A stretch of 64,000 nt of DNA from Blastomussa wellsi (taxonomy: Eukaryota > Cnidaria > Anthozoa > Scleractinia > Plerogyridae), in assembly GCA_947652115.1 (NCBI GenBank), contig OX393561.1, positions 1,305,784 through 1,369,783 on the forward strand, read 5' to 3'. The position numbers and the translations under genes are program-made. A model generated the notes under the pieces. The model was not told the origin of the DNA. It searched no databases and saw only the letters and a list, made by a program, of their open reading frames with translations. This document shows positions 24,039 to 36,041 of the stretch, piece after piece. Numbering within the stretch: position 1 is the stretch's first letter; each line of letters begins with the position of its first letter.

Positions 24039-24389
24039 TCATTTATCTCGCTTGTAAATTTTCTTCGCAAATTCTAAGAACATTTCCTTTGGTAGATTCG
24101 CAGATTTTTGGGATATGAGCTCAAGAATCTTTTTGTAGCTGTCCTCTTCGTACTCTTCATAAAGTTTCTTCAGGTTCAGTTCGCGATATAATGCTTTCAC
24201 TTTCTCCGAAGATGCTGAACTCTTTACCCCATAATTTTCCTAAACAAAAGGCAACAGCAAATAAAATAATTAAAACAGAATTACGGTAGAGTGAGTATAG
24301 CTAGATTTTCTGTTAGCAAGACGATGATAATCTCTTATCTTGTTGTGGTATATTGAAGCCAAACTGTGACCAAAATATAGAGGGGGTAG

Positions 24390-24425
<36 letters not shown>

Positions 24426-27400
24426 GTATAACAATATAATTTGGTTTTATCAACTGGGTTGATAATGTGAATTGGCCACCGTAAAGAGATTCGAGAGCTG
24501 ACTTTTCGAGCGTTAGCCCTTCGTCGGAGCGAATCAAGGAATTGTGGGTCGTGTGTGGTTTATATACAGAAAGATGGAGCATCGCTATTGGTTGGTGCCT
24601 GGTAACGTGAAAACAACGGAATAAATGAGTTGAATGAAAGCGTTCGTTGATACCGTGAGGATTAAGACTGCCGATTTGAAAGATAAATTTTCGTTCTAGA
24701 GTTTTGCGGCTTTCCGTGCTTCCTTGGTGAAGGGAAAGGCCGCAGACTGCCATATGTTATTTAGAATGATTTGGTAGATTGAAGTCTCTCGCGACCGGTT
24801 TAGATGCATTTTTGTCGTCTTTCTCTACGTCCCGAAGGTGTTCTCGGAATCGGTCGCCTAGTCGTCTCCCTGTTTCGCCGATGTATAACTTTTTGCAAAG
24901 AGTGCAAGTTATGCAGTAGATGACATTGGCTGAGGTACAGGTCAAATGATCAGTGATCTTGATAGATCGCTTGGGTCCCGATATTTTGTCAACGTTGTGA
25001 ATGAAAGGGCATGTTTTGCATCGTGCGCGAGCGCATTTAAATGCGAAGCTCCATCTTTCTGTATATAAACCACACACGACCCACAATTCCTTGATTCGCT
25101 CCGACGAAGGGCTAACGCTCGAAACGTCAGCTCTCGAATCTCTTTACGGTGGCCCAATTCACATTATCAACCCAGTCGATAAAACCAAATTCAGTATATT
25201 GTGACCAAAATACCTCCATGTGCTACATAAGGTTTCATGGACCATTGTATATGTACCGTTTCAATATGAAGAAAAAATTTTGAATTGACACGAGGAGCTA
25301 TGCCATAGACAGTACAAGTAAAAAAGTTGGCCATTTTCCCAGTTTGTCGTTGGTACGGAATCGTGCAGCCAGGAGTACAGCGGGCTAACCACTAGTCACC
25401 ACGCCTCCCACTTACAGGTGAAAGGGATGACTTTGTTTTTCATTATTTAGTACTTACAATTCACTTTGTGATCCACTGTTTATGTCTTAAACTCGTAGTT
25501 GAAATTAAAAAAAAACATATAAGGTGATTGAAAAGTCTTGATTGACGGAAGCCTTTCTCCAACTGCTCGCAAGAGTTTTGATTCAGAGGGTCGCGTATCA
25601 CTGAATTAAGAGGTAATTTGTACAAAACACGAAACACACTGTAGACCTGCGGGCCGCCAATTGGGCACAATAACACAAATTTTACAATTTCACATGTGAA
25701 ATTGCAAGCGGACGTGCATCAAATCCTATTAGACCAATTTCGATATAACAAAATTCTTACAAGGAGCCGAGCAAAGGTGAACAAAACAAAAGATTTTGCA
25801 TCGAGGAATGAATAAATAATTTCTTTTGCTTGATCTACTGTAGCTAGCTCTTGAGCAATGCATGCAAATTGAGCATATTACCTTTAATATTAGCATCTGA
25901 TCTGTAGATATCTTCTGCAGAGCTTGTACAATGAGCCATGAACATTTGTTTTCTTCAATATCTGTTCCTACTTTACCAGTCACCGCAGGGTCGCCATAGC
26001 AATCCAGGTAGTCATCCTAAGACCACAAAGGAAAACAGTACTCAGTGTGTGACAAATGCGAGTCTGGTCTCTCTTTAAAAGTTTTATCAGTCTTTATACA
26101 TCAAATACTCAAAATTTTATTCATTTCATGGGAAAACAAAACACAGCCTGGAGACGTCTGCAGGCACACTAAGCAAAATACTGGCCTAACGATTTAATCG
26201 AAAGTAGATGAGACCATCATTTGTATTTCCATTAGTCTCATTATTGTTTTTAAAGATTAAAGTATATAACCTTTGGTGCAAGTTGCCACATGCATGCTTA
26301 CCTGAATTTGAAAGAATTCTCCCATTGTTAGTAAAATTTCCTTTGCATTTTCATGAGATTGTATGTCCTTTACACCTGCCTATGGAATCAATACTGGAGA
26401 TCATTAGCTGGTATCAAGGTCATTAACATTTTTGTCATCATTGACAGCTTTAATAACCACTATTATTTTCAATGTCATCATCGTCGTCATTACCACCATC
26501 ATTGGTAAAGGGCTACTGTCATATTACAGGAAACTCGTCTCTAAGTATGTTAATCTTAATTGGTATTTTCCCGATTGACAAAGGTCTGTCTCACTTTTAC
26601 ATTGAACGGGAAAATGGATGGATAAATCTGAGACAGGAAACTCGTCCTTTATCAGGCAAGTTTTCTTCCGGGCAACGTAGCAGCTCTAGTAAGGTCTCAC
26701 ATGAATGGCTCAATACCCTGCATGAAAACAATAGAACAAGCAACATGAACAATGCCTCTAGCCCCCAAAACACAAGCAACTGCTGCCAGTAGAATTACAA
26801 GCTTACGAGAGCTGCTACACTACCAGAGTTTCCTGTTTAAGAAGGATTTCCATATAAATACGACTATAATCATCACCACAATACTGTCAGCTATATGTAC
26901 ATGTACAGTATTAAGGTTCAGTTGTGCATTTGAATCTTTTTTTTTTCAAGGTTAGTATGAATACAACTTGGGCTTAATGTTCATCAACCCCCAATTTCCC
27001 AAATTCTTTATTCTCACCACCAGTCTGGTTGGCAATTATACACTGATGTCAAAGGGGGGAATAATTTGGATGTTGATCACTCATTCATTCTTCATGTTGT
27101 ACATTTACTGAAGATAATTTATGAGTAAACTACAACTCTCACCATGTACATTGCCAAGGCTACAGGCAAGTAAAAAGAATAGAAGGCAGTCTTGAATTTC
27201 ACAATTGCTTTGTACCTGAAACAGATACATTATACACTTAATCTGAGCCAAATTTAATTGCTACAGTTAGAGGGCAATGTGACAAGGTTTAAGTCATTTT
27301 TTCTGATTATAAAATTACTTTAAAACTGAAGGAGAACACAAAAAAGTGGTTGTCTGTGGTAGGTAAAGTGGGAAGCACAGCAGCCTAACGGTTAGTGCCC

Positions 27401-30400
27401 TAGACTCTGGAACTAATGATTCACGGTCGAGCGCCAGGTGGGGTCATTAACTGTTGTGTTCTTTGGCAAGACACTTAACTCCCACACTGACTTCCTCTCC
27501 CCAGAATATGAACGAGTACTGGCAAGAGAAAATGAGGGAATTGAGAGGGAAAATGAGGGTGTTTGCTGGGATAAGTCAATTCCACAAAAGATATTAATTT
27601 TACAGATTGGTCCTAGAAAGGAAGTCTATTTCCACAGGCACAATTGGACTAGCATCCCATATGGGATGAGGGGGTAGCAATTCTCCTAGCCTCTATAACT
27701 ATTATTGTAACAGGAAACAAACAAACAAAACATATGTTTACAATTTCTAATTGAAATGAAATTAGAGGTATGTACCTCTCCAGTGTAAAATTCTCAAAAT
27801 TATTGCCAGGCTTTGTAATCAGGTCTAACGTCTGCCCTATTGCCGTTTCATATGTAACCTGGAAAAGTTGAAAAAACAAACAGAATTAATTCATATTTGT
27901 TTTTAAGGAGTGGATCACCGGTGCTTCGTGATATCAATAAAACTTTAACTAACATGGTATATCCATTACATGATTGAAAGAAACAAACAAAGCATATTAC
28001 GAATCTCAACTGGCTTGAAGCTGACCAGTTGCTGTTTGCATAGCATGAAGGATTTGAATTCAGGATCAGTGAAAAAAAATCATCACGGCCGGGGCACTGC
28101 ATTGTGTTCTTGGGTAAGACACTTTACTCTCACAGTGCCTCTCTCTGCCCAGGTGTAAAATGGGGACCCGCAAATTTACTGCTGGGGGGTAACCCTGCAA
28201 TGGACTAGCATCCCATCCAGGGGGGAGTAGAAATACTCTCAAACTTTTGAAGTTCATAGTCAAATGGCTAGTATATGGTCAGGATTCACTAGCCAAAAAT
28301 GTGTTTCTACTAGGCAAGGGTACAGCACAAAACAGTCATTTTTATTTATTAAACCAACACCAGGAAATGTAAAACTGCTGTTGCTATCAAACTGTACGTT
28401 TTGATGAAGATTGAGATGTGCTGCTTCCAGAATCATCGCTCCCTCTCTTGAGAGTGGGAGTTTCAGATGTTTGATTTGACCCCTGTTCAGATGATTCAGC
28501 TGATTTTGATGACAGAAATGCTCTGATATTCATAACAAGAGCAATCACGCGTGGCGATCGCGTGGATAAGCGTTTTTGGATAGCATTGCATCATGGGTAT
28601 ATGACTTGGTCCCATGTTTCCCAGATCAAGCAAAATCAATATGGCGGCAAATAAACGCGAACACGTACACACTAAATGGATATGAAATAAAGATTTATTT
28701 CTCGAATATAGAATTACTTTTCTTTCTTTCATTCATGCCAGTTGTTGAAATGAAAAAAATGTTTGAAGACGCAAGTTATTTATAGAGGCAAATATTAAGT
28801 AGCCAAGATGGCTAGCAAATGAGGAAAATCCACAAGTTCAAAGTCTACTGGTATTTGACTAGTGGACCACCGCCAAGTTCAAGCCCTGCTCAGTCGCTGC
28901 ATGCTAAGGAAACCGGGATAAGCTCCACTAGGCCCACCAAGCGCGGTGCAGATTTTACCTTTACTTACCTGGTGAAACAAATCCAGCACATCAACATAAT
29001 ATGGTTTATGATAGACATGTTTTTTAAGAAGTTTGTAGATAGTAGCTTCTATCAGGAGAAAGTCATTGGTAGCAATATTGCCAACCTGTAAACATAGAAA
29101 AAGATTAGAAGGAACAAAAGTAAAATGTACAATGTTTTACTGTAACCTTGGATTAGTAGGAACTCAGTCATGTTCTGTTGGCAACAAGTGAATCTGATCC
29201 AAAATGCTATTTTAAGCTTAATATTCAGTCAATTTGTATGAAATTTGGACACCAAAAATATGTCTGAGAGATCTGCATTTTGGAAGCATAAAATCACACC
29301 TCCTCCTATATCAGAATTTATTAAAACCACCCCCTTAAGTTTTGCAACTTTTGTCTGTTGCTCTTTTATGGCCAAGTGAATATCTGATAAAAACCCACAC
29401 ACCAAGAGCTGCAAATTAAGCTACTGTGTAGGGGTATACCCAATAAATACAAGAAATAAGGTATTTTTGAATGTTTTTCTTTTTGCATTTTGGAGACTGC
29501 TAAGTCCATTCTGTGGCATCTTGTATGTCTGTTGTGGTGATTTTTGGCATGCCCCAAACAATACCTTTCAACTGGTATATTACTTGTGGTCTTTGGATCT
29601 TTGGTTAACATTTTAGAAAAAGACAGAATTTCTACGGGGCTTAAAGGGTTAACAACTGCATTGCTAACTGGAAGTTGGGTGCCGGGCCAAGACATCTTGG
29701 AGCTTCTACTATTGGAAGCCAACTAGATGGTGTTGGAATTCACCTTTTTGTACCAGCAGGGCTGACCTCTTCTTGTCAAAGACTCATCCATGATGTCGTC
29801 AGCAACCAGAAAAAATGCTTGCAGCTGAAACAATAAACAACAGAAACGAAACTAAACCTTATTTCTTTATAGTAATCAAAACAGACAAAAGGCAACATTA
29901 TAAAATTTTTATACTTAAGCTCACCCATTCCACACACCATCCAAGTATAACCGCTGTTTTTACATCCTCTTCTGTTAGCTTATCAGGATCAACAAGATGC
30001 CGCAATGATCCAATCACAGAAAGACCACGATTTCTTTTTCCTAGTATGTTAAACAAAAAATAACAGAATCACTTCCGTTAGATCAGCAAATCATGTATTT
30101 TTAATATTTCTCATGAAATTTCTCAAACTCTTGGAACTCAAACCAAAGGTCGATTCTCTTTTAAAATTTGCTTCATGTCGTTGCACACTGCAGTTTTATC
30201 CCTATTGTTGTATATGAACATAAATTTCTCTCAGGGACATGAGACATCAGAATCAACTGTTCTAATGCCATTTTAGTTTAATTACTGGACAGGAAATGTA
30301 AAAAAGAACCAACAGCAAACTCAACCACATATGATGATGGCTTCAGCAAATATTGAACTTGGGCCACATTGGTAGGAGGCAATACCCTGCGAGTGGAGGT

Positions 30401-31478
30401 CCCTTTGATCTTACTTATCTAGGAAGATCGAAGGGACCTCTGCTCGCAGGGTAGGGAGGCAAGCGCTCTTGTGCCATGCATCGTGTCATGCCCGCTCCCC
30501 TGTGTTTGTAAGTGGTCGTGTCTGAGCAAGGCCATAGGCCCATTCCATCTTATATCCACACCCTCCCCATCCCTCTCAGGCATTCTTTGATCTTTTGAAT
30601 AATTCTCAAGGGGTAAGGGGAAAGTCCGATTTTATCTGAGGGAGTTGAGAAAAATCAGGCTTTACTTAGGGGGCATCATGGCCTTTTTCTTAGGGTGTAA
30701 ATTTGGACTTAACTCGTCAATGATGGGGTGTGGTGTGTATATAAAATGGAATGACCGTTAATACACTGAAGACGTGAATGTAGGAAAAGTGGTTCTCTGG
30801 TTATAAATAGTACATACCTCCAGGTACATTATACTCTAATACCTGAAACAAGCATAGGGATAAATTCAATTGAAATTGTCTGTTAGGTGCTTTATAATTT
30901 CTATCTTGATATAGAACTTTATTAATAACATATAATAGACATAATGCACCTGTCAATGTTAAACCGGTCTGGAAGGGTGGGGGAAAGGAGGGGGGGGGGG
31001 GGGGGGGGGGGGTGAGGCCGGGCATAGGTGGGGGATTTGACAGTGGTTGCCATAGTGGGGACCTTTTGACCATTTTAATGGCCTTTCTAGCAACACGTTA
31101 TTGACTTCAAGTTACTATTTTGACAATCCACAAATGCCCAGGGGTAGTGCATTTGAACAGAAAATCTCAGCTCAGTTCAAATCCCCCACCTATGCCCCCC
31201 CCCCCCCCGAACCAAACCGGCTTGTGATCTATCTGTGATAGTGATCAATCTTCCTTATTAAAATTCCATACCAACGAAAGATCGTACAAAAACAACTGAA
31301 CTAACGTAAAGACTCATAACTCTGAAATAACTTTATACTGACTTACCTCACGCATATGACGAACAGCATCCCCGGTTTCTTTGTCGTTTTCGTTCGCTTT
31401 AACGACATCATCAACAAGTCCAGCAAAAAAGGCATCAAACAGCTCACGGTCACTGGATTGATTGAACTCTTTCGCCAT
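24039..31478 (-). CDS. FDPS: Farnesyl diphosphate synthase, complete (ten coding exons)
   Basis: Exons in transcript order: 31478-31347, 30842-30818, 30040-29925, 29824-29744, 29086-28969, 27858-27776, 27215-27143, 26375-26302, 26016-25882 and 24239-24039. The total of 1038 bases keeps frame and gives 345 residues, the usual size. The enzyme joins isopentenyl diphosphate to dimethylallyl and then geranyl diphosphate to make farnesyl diphosphate in the mevalonate pathway. The first aspartate-rich motif is DDIMD at 100-104, preceded by two phenylalanines (95-96), the pattern of animal farnesyl rather than geranylgeranyl synthases. The second is DDYLD at 235-239. [14 protein letters not shown] and the C-terminal KIYKR are also conserved. 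The second exon is only 25 bases. All introns are GT-AG. No mitochondrial leader is evident: the start MAKEFNQSS is short and not arginine-rich. Confidence 0.95.
24383..25200. mobile_element. Penelope-like retroelement remnant with inverted terminal repeats
   Basis: Lies in the last intron of the farnesyl diphosphate synthase gene. The left end (24383-24545) carries ttggttttatcaactgggtt and gcgttagcccttcgtcggag; the right end (25086-25200) carries the reverse complements, including gacgaagggctaacgctcga and ttatcaacccagtcgataaa. Between them is a decayed GIY-YIG endonuclease frame. Inverted terminal repeats plus a GIY-YIG domain are hallmarks of Penelope-like elements. The same terminal repeat occurs without coding sequence at 32753, 33142, 38106 and 42357. 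Confidence 0.75.
24600..25050 (-). pseudogene. Penelope-like GIY-YIG endonuclease domain, 5' truncated and stopped
   Basis: Encodes a cysteine-rich linker ([21 protein letters not shown]) followed by the GIY-YIG core with [19 protein letters not shown]. An in-frame TAA at 24757-24759 interrupts the frame, which continues on the other side with [20 protein letters not shown], the usual end of these proteins. The reverse transcriptase part is missing; the frame runs directly into the terminal repeat. It is therefore a dead, internally deleted copy. Confidence 0.75.
25729..25830. mobile_element. Hairpin MITE, family B copy 2 (partial)
   Basis: Shares ttagaccaatttcgatat, gaacaaaacaaaagattttg and aataaataatttctttt with the copy at 18976; the right arm is missing. 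Confidence 0.5.
27370..27690 (+). repeat. tRNA-derived SINE, copy 1
   Basis: The head resembles a tRNA (agcctaacggttagtgccct as A-box region, then a degenerate B box). The body has gttctttggcaagacactta, the cctctccccaga segment and a tail with gactagcatcccat. The same body order is found at 28078-28236. Located in an intron of the farnesyl diphosphate synthase gene. Confidence 0.6.
28078..28236 (+). repeat. SINE body, copy 2
   Basis: Contains gttcttgggtaagacacttt, cagtgcctctctctgcccag, taaaatgggga, gggggtaaccctgcaatgga and ctagcatcccatccagg, in the same order as copy 1 and better preserved. The tRNA-like head is absent or diverged. Confidence 0.6.
30388..30455. repeat. Short hairpin
   Basis: Arms ccctgcgagtggaggtccct and agggacctctgctcgcaggg flank a short centre; two mismatches. 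It lies in an intron of the farnesyl diphosphate synthase gene. Confidence 0.55.
30960..31220. repeat. Inverted G/C-tract repeat
   Basis: A G run of over 20 bases near 30989-31012 followed by gcataggtgggggattt is matched in reverse by aaatcccccacctatgc and a C run near 31196-31208. The outer segments aaaccggt and accaaaccgg also correspond. It lies in the first intron of the farnesyl diphosphate synthase gene; run lengths may be unreliable in assembly. Confidence 0.55.
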
Positions 31479-32048
31479 TCAAAAGAAGTCAATTACTTCC
31501 AATTTTTACCTCGCCATTTTTTTTTCCAACATGGAGACTGGCGCTCAGACCCCTCGCTCCAGCCTGGTCACTCTGCACCCTGCATAAATCGGTCTGCATT
31601 AATAGGTCTGCAATATATGCGAAAATTAGATTCACCCTGTTAAAAAACAAATTTATTATATCTCTCGGTTAGTATGCACGCTGTGATTGGTCAATTTAAA
31701 ACCTTGTTTTTGCTGTCAAAATGTCTTTTTAAGACGAAAAATCTGTCGGAACTTACTTAAAACGAATGCACACGAACAGAAGAAAATCGAGAAGATTTTC
31801 CAAACTTTCAAGTTCATTTTTCTCACACACGTTAATCATTTGATGCCATTCCGGTTGAAATGAAACGGCTTCCCTTGCCACGCGCTCGATTCAAAAATAA
31901 AGCGATTCCTCCAACAGATTCTGAAACATGCAGAACATAAAAACTTTACCTGATTCGTCATATTCTTGAAAGGCTGTCACATAACCGAATATTCTTGTGT
32001 ACGTTAAAATCTCCATAAGCAATATTAAATAAAGAAACAATCGAGGAA

Positions 32049-32753
32049 GTGCCTCACAAGGACGCATACGTCCCCAAGGAAAGTGTAGGCAAGCAGGAAC
32101 AAGTAAAGTATTTTTTTCAAGGAAAATCCCAGCGCTCTGATGGTTCTTTCTTGGTCGGGATTTTGTTACACGGACCGTCCAAAGCCACGTATTTTAAATT
32201 CCTAAAGTTCGATAATTCAAAATCTGAAACTAGAACTGCGGAAAGAAAACGTATCACGCGAAATATTAGTCAAGAAGAAATGGAGAAGGCCAAGCGAGAA
32301 GTTGTTATCATGGTACAGAAGGGAACCTTTCCGCAGGAATTGAATGACCTCAAGGCTGGGCGACAAGTGAAGACATCGAGTAATATTGTGAAGCCCAAAC
32401 CAGTGATCATGAACGATGGTGTCTTGCGAGTTGGTGGTAGGATTTCGAGGGCACCTATATCTCCCGATGCTAAGAATCCTATGATCCTGCCAAAAACTCA
32501 CCATGTCACTACGATTCTGATACGCTATGTGCACGAGAGAAATGGACATTGTGGATTCGATCAAGTACTGTCCCTTCTCCGAGAGCAATTCTGGGTGGTT
32601 AAAGGAAGAGCAGCAGTGAAAGAGGTGATTGGGAGATGTATATCCTGCAAGAAACGAATGGCACCAAAGATGACTCAAGAAATGGGAGAGCTGCCTAAGA
32701 TCAGGCTAACGCCCTACGCTCCGCCGTCCCTGTACAAACATTTCTTTTCATAG
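32049..32753 (+). pseudogene. BEL/Pao-type retrotransposon integrase N-terminal fragment
   Basis: The 234-codon frame ends in the H2C2 zinc-binding region that precedes the integrase core: VLRVGGRI, NPMILPKTHH, a histidine pair (YVHERNGHCGF), EQFWVVKGR and the cysteine pair in GRCISCKKRM, then QEMGELPKIRLTPYAPP. This order is diagnostic for BEL/Pao polyproteins. The catalytic core that should follow is replaced by a Penelope-type fold-back beginning at 32753. The upstream protease and reverse transcriptase are missing. Confidence 0.75.
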
Positions 32754-33239
32754 AGGGAGTAAGTTTCTAAGGAAACTGTGGTGCTGCGTCGGTGGTTAGT
32801 ATAACAATGTAATTTGGTTTTATCAACTGGGTTGATAATGTCAATTGGCCACCTTAAAGAGATTCAAGAGCTGACGTTTCGAGCGTTAGCCCTTCGTCGG
32901 AGCGAATCACGTCAGCGCTCGAAACGTCAGCTCTTGAATCTCTTTACGGTGGCCAATTGACATTATCAACCCAGTTGATAAAACCAAATTTCTTTTCATA
33001 TTCAATTTTGACAACCACTGAAACAAAAGAACCTTTTGTTTTGACAGCCAATCAACCTCTGGTTGGCACATTAATGACAATAGATGACGTAACGATGAAC
33101 ATCGCTATACGGGTATTAAATCAAAGCACGCAGACAGTCAATTCGCTCCGACGAAGGGTTAACGTTCGAAACGGCAGCTCTCGAATCTCTTTACGGTGGC
33201 CAATTCACATTATCAACCCAGCTGATAAAACCAAATTAG
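32753..33239. mobile_element. Penelope-type terminal repeat fold-backs
   Basis: 32753-32990 is a head-to-head pair: ttatcaactgggttgataat and gcgttagcccttcgtcggag on the left, then gcgctcgaaacgtcagctct and tatcaacccagttgataaaa on the right, with no coding sequence between. A further single arm lies at 33142-33239 (gacgaagggttaacgttcga). The pattern equals the element at 24383-25200 with the middle deleted. Confidence 0.65.
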
Positions 33240-33262
33240 ACTGTACATGGCTAAGCAGAGAA

Positions 33263-33420
33263 TAGACCAATTTCGATATTTTAAAATTCAGCCTAAAACA
33301 ATAGACCTCAGAACGAGGCTCCGGGGTATAAATTATAGAGTTTGTGGGATTTATTCCCCGGAGCCTCGCAGTGATGTCTATTGTTTTAGGCTGAATATTA
33401 AAATATCGAAATTGGTCTAT
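33263..33420. mobile_element. Hairpin MITE, family B copy 3
   Basis: A 158-base near-perfect hairpin: atagaccaatttcgatattt on the left and aaatatcgaaattggtctat on the right, with inner arms gcctaaaacaatagac / gtctattgttttaggc and ggctccgggg / ccccggagcc. Best-preserved copy of the family. Confidence 0.8.
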
Positions 33421-35404
33421 TCACTGTGTGGGAGTTTTAATCTATCAAGTTATACAACAATTGAAGCAAGTGAAACAACAATACATTTCCATATTGACAA
33501 AGGCCAGCCTCTAATTCTTTTATTGTAACGCACCGCAGGAAAATGTTATTGCACACTGAGACGCCGTGTATAAGTCCGTAAATTAATTTTACACGAAGGC
33601 GACACGTGCACAGCCCCGCCGCATCTTTATGACATGCAAAAACAAAGTTTTGTATCTTATAGTCTTATTAGGTTTATTCACAACAGTAAGCAAGGCGATA
33701 CCCTTTTTTGATAACTTAGAAGGGATAAATCTACACCAGTTAAAAACAGAGTTGGTCGAGGAATACAATTTGGGCGCTTTCCATTCGACCAAAAATTCCG
33801 GTTTGAAATTCCAGGTAGTCCGTGCGGCGAATGGAAGAGTATTTTCCGGTTGGTCGCGACAAACCGGTTCCAGGCCATCGCTTTCCAAGTTCCGCGCCAA
33901 AATACAAAATAAATCAAAGCAAAACAAATGGAGGACCGTTGCCTCTGTTACTTGTTTTCGAGTTGTTAGACGACTCCGAAGTCAAAACAAACGACGTTTT
34001 AAGCGAGGACGACGATATTATATTTTCACTGTAGCTAGCCGCTTTCTGTGCTACTTGCGACTCATAACTGTGGCTATTCCTGTTGTATTACTTGTGCGAT
34101 GATGCTGAAGTAAGACCTGAAAGCTTTCCGAGGCAAATAAGCAAGCCGCGCACAAATATCGAGAAGCCATCGACGAAGTCGTCTTGATTCTTGACTATAA
34201 TTCCGGCTCGGAGAAACTGAACAGGTAGGTAGGTAGGTATACTTTATTTAATTCAAAGAAACACGCTCGGCCCAACAACACTCAGCTGGTTTCCATGGAG
34301 GGCGTGTTTGTACAGACATAAAAAGAGACTAGAACTAATAATATAAGATTAATAATATAATTAAAAATTCAACTATTATGAACTAAGCACATATTATGAA
34401 CTAAGTAGACGATTAATGATATGGTGAGTCTAAAACTTCAAAAATTCAACTGAGCAGGAATGGTCGAGGAACGGAATTTTCCGGTAATTCCGATTTTCCG
34501 GAATTTTAGGCCAACCTCGCAAGGTACACCCGAACTTTCGGAATGAAATTCCGGAAAATGTATGCTCCATTCGCTCTCGCACCCAGAATTTCCTCAATTT
34601 TTGGTCGAATGGAAAGCGTCCTTTATTTACCCACCGGTTCGAAATGCATCCCTTTTCGGTTTGAAAAACAAAGCCACGTGACCAAAATCGTTGATGTTTA
34701 GCGCCAAAAAGAACTATCACGCGTGTCTTTGAATTCACGGTCTACCTGTTTCGGCAGTATGCTAATCGAGTAGCGTCGGAAGATATCGCCAGCGGAACAC
34801 TGAAGTATTTTCTTCTCTCCAGTTTCAGCATACGACGTCAGTTCACGACACGTTTGGTTGGCCAGTTCACACGATAAGAGGATAAGTCCAAGTCACTTTT
34901 AAAAGAGGGGAATTCTAAAGAAGCCTGATTTGGGTTTGTTATTGATCGCATGAGAAATTTTCAGTACATGTATTATATATTTTACCCTGAGTGTGTCGAA
35001 GCGACAGAGATCTCTGAGAAAAGGCAAAAGTCAGAGCAAATCAGGAGTTGAATAAGCATTGCTTTTGCAAAGGTATATTGCATGAAATATTAGCTGGCAA
35101 ACGAGAACAAGTCACGCTACACTACACAGATTCAATTTACACTTCATTCAGTTTCTGAAAATTTATCCAAGGGAAGCCCAGCCACCACCACAATACTTTT
35201 TTGCATGAAAATTAACACATGCAATATTGCTCAAGTTCACAACTAAAACAAAGTATAAAATCAAAAGATGATAAAATGAACATCGTTATCGGACTTCAAC
35301 ATCATAATTTGAGAATTCATTAATTTATTGATAGCTTCTGTAGGAGAAAATTGCTGGTAGGTGATAATATCTATCTTCCTTTCGTTCCTAATAAATTGAG
35401 TAGG

Positions 35405-35639
35405 TTAAGCCTGGTTCACACTAGCGACATAAGGCCGACATAACGACAAGGTCACGCAAATGCAAAGAACACCTTTACACTTATAATTTATGTCACCAGT
35501 GTGAACAACACAGCATAGCGACATAGCAGGAACATAATGACATAAAACTACATGAACATAACGACACAAGGAAAAGATTGATCTTTTCTTTATGTCGTTA
35601 TGTCCATGTCGTTATGTCGATAGTGTGAACCAGCCTTAA
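35405..35639. mobile_element. TTAA-flanked MITE (piggyBac-like)
   Basis: TTAA at 35405-35408 and 35636-35639 flank a 227-base element. Its ends are gcctggttcacactagcgac and atagtgtgaaccagcc, inverted repeats of about 16 bases. The interior is rich in acataacgacat-like motifs in both directions. TTAA target duplication with short inverted ends is the piggyBac signature. Confidence 0.7.
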
Positions 35640-35815
35640 GGGACCATTTTATTTTTGAGGGGGATGTTGGGCAAGTACCAAAAAAAATTCCTGTACAAGA
35701 AAAAGCGGCCAAAAATATCGTGCAGAGCGAGCCATGCGAAAAAAAATTCAATCCGTGCAATGCATAGAGTACAACCAAGGAGTTTTGATGAACATAACTA
35801 GACTCTAAAAGGCCT

Positions 35816-36041
35816 GGGGCCGGTTGCTCGAAGGGACGTTTTCGCACCCGGAGAAGCCATAGCAAAATCTGAATATTTATGATTATACAGAGCTGTTTTA
35901 TTCATTTTTTTTATATGAACAGTGGTTCCCTTCATACACAGTTTCAGGCCTATGCACTTCGCTGTTTTTTAGATAAATATAACTAAAACTGGCTTTACGG
36001 GCCCGAAAATGTTCCGGGACTTTCGAGAAACCGGCCCCTGG
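35816..36041. mobile_element. MITE with GGCCGG-type inverted ends
   Basis: Left end cctggggccggttgctcgaa and right end ttcgagaaaccggcccctgg are inverted repeats. About 226 bases, non-coding. Confidence 0.65.

Noticed and set aside
33629..34102. 157-codon frame with a signal-peptide-like start
   Set aside because: Part of the DNA recurs inverted at about 34540-34640, so it is probably element-derived; the C-terminal half is arginine-rich noise. No family recognised.
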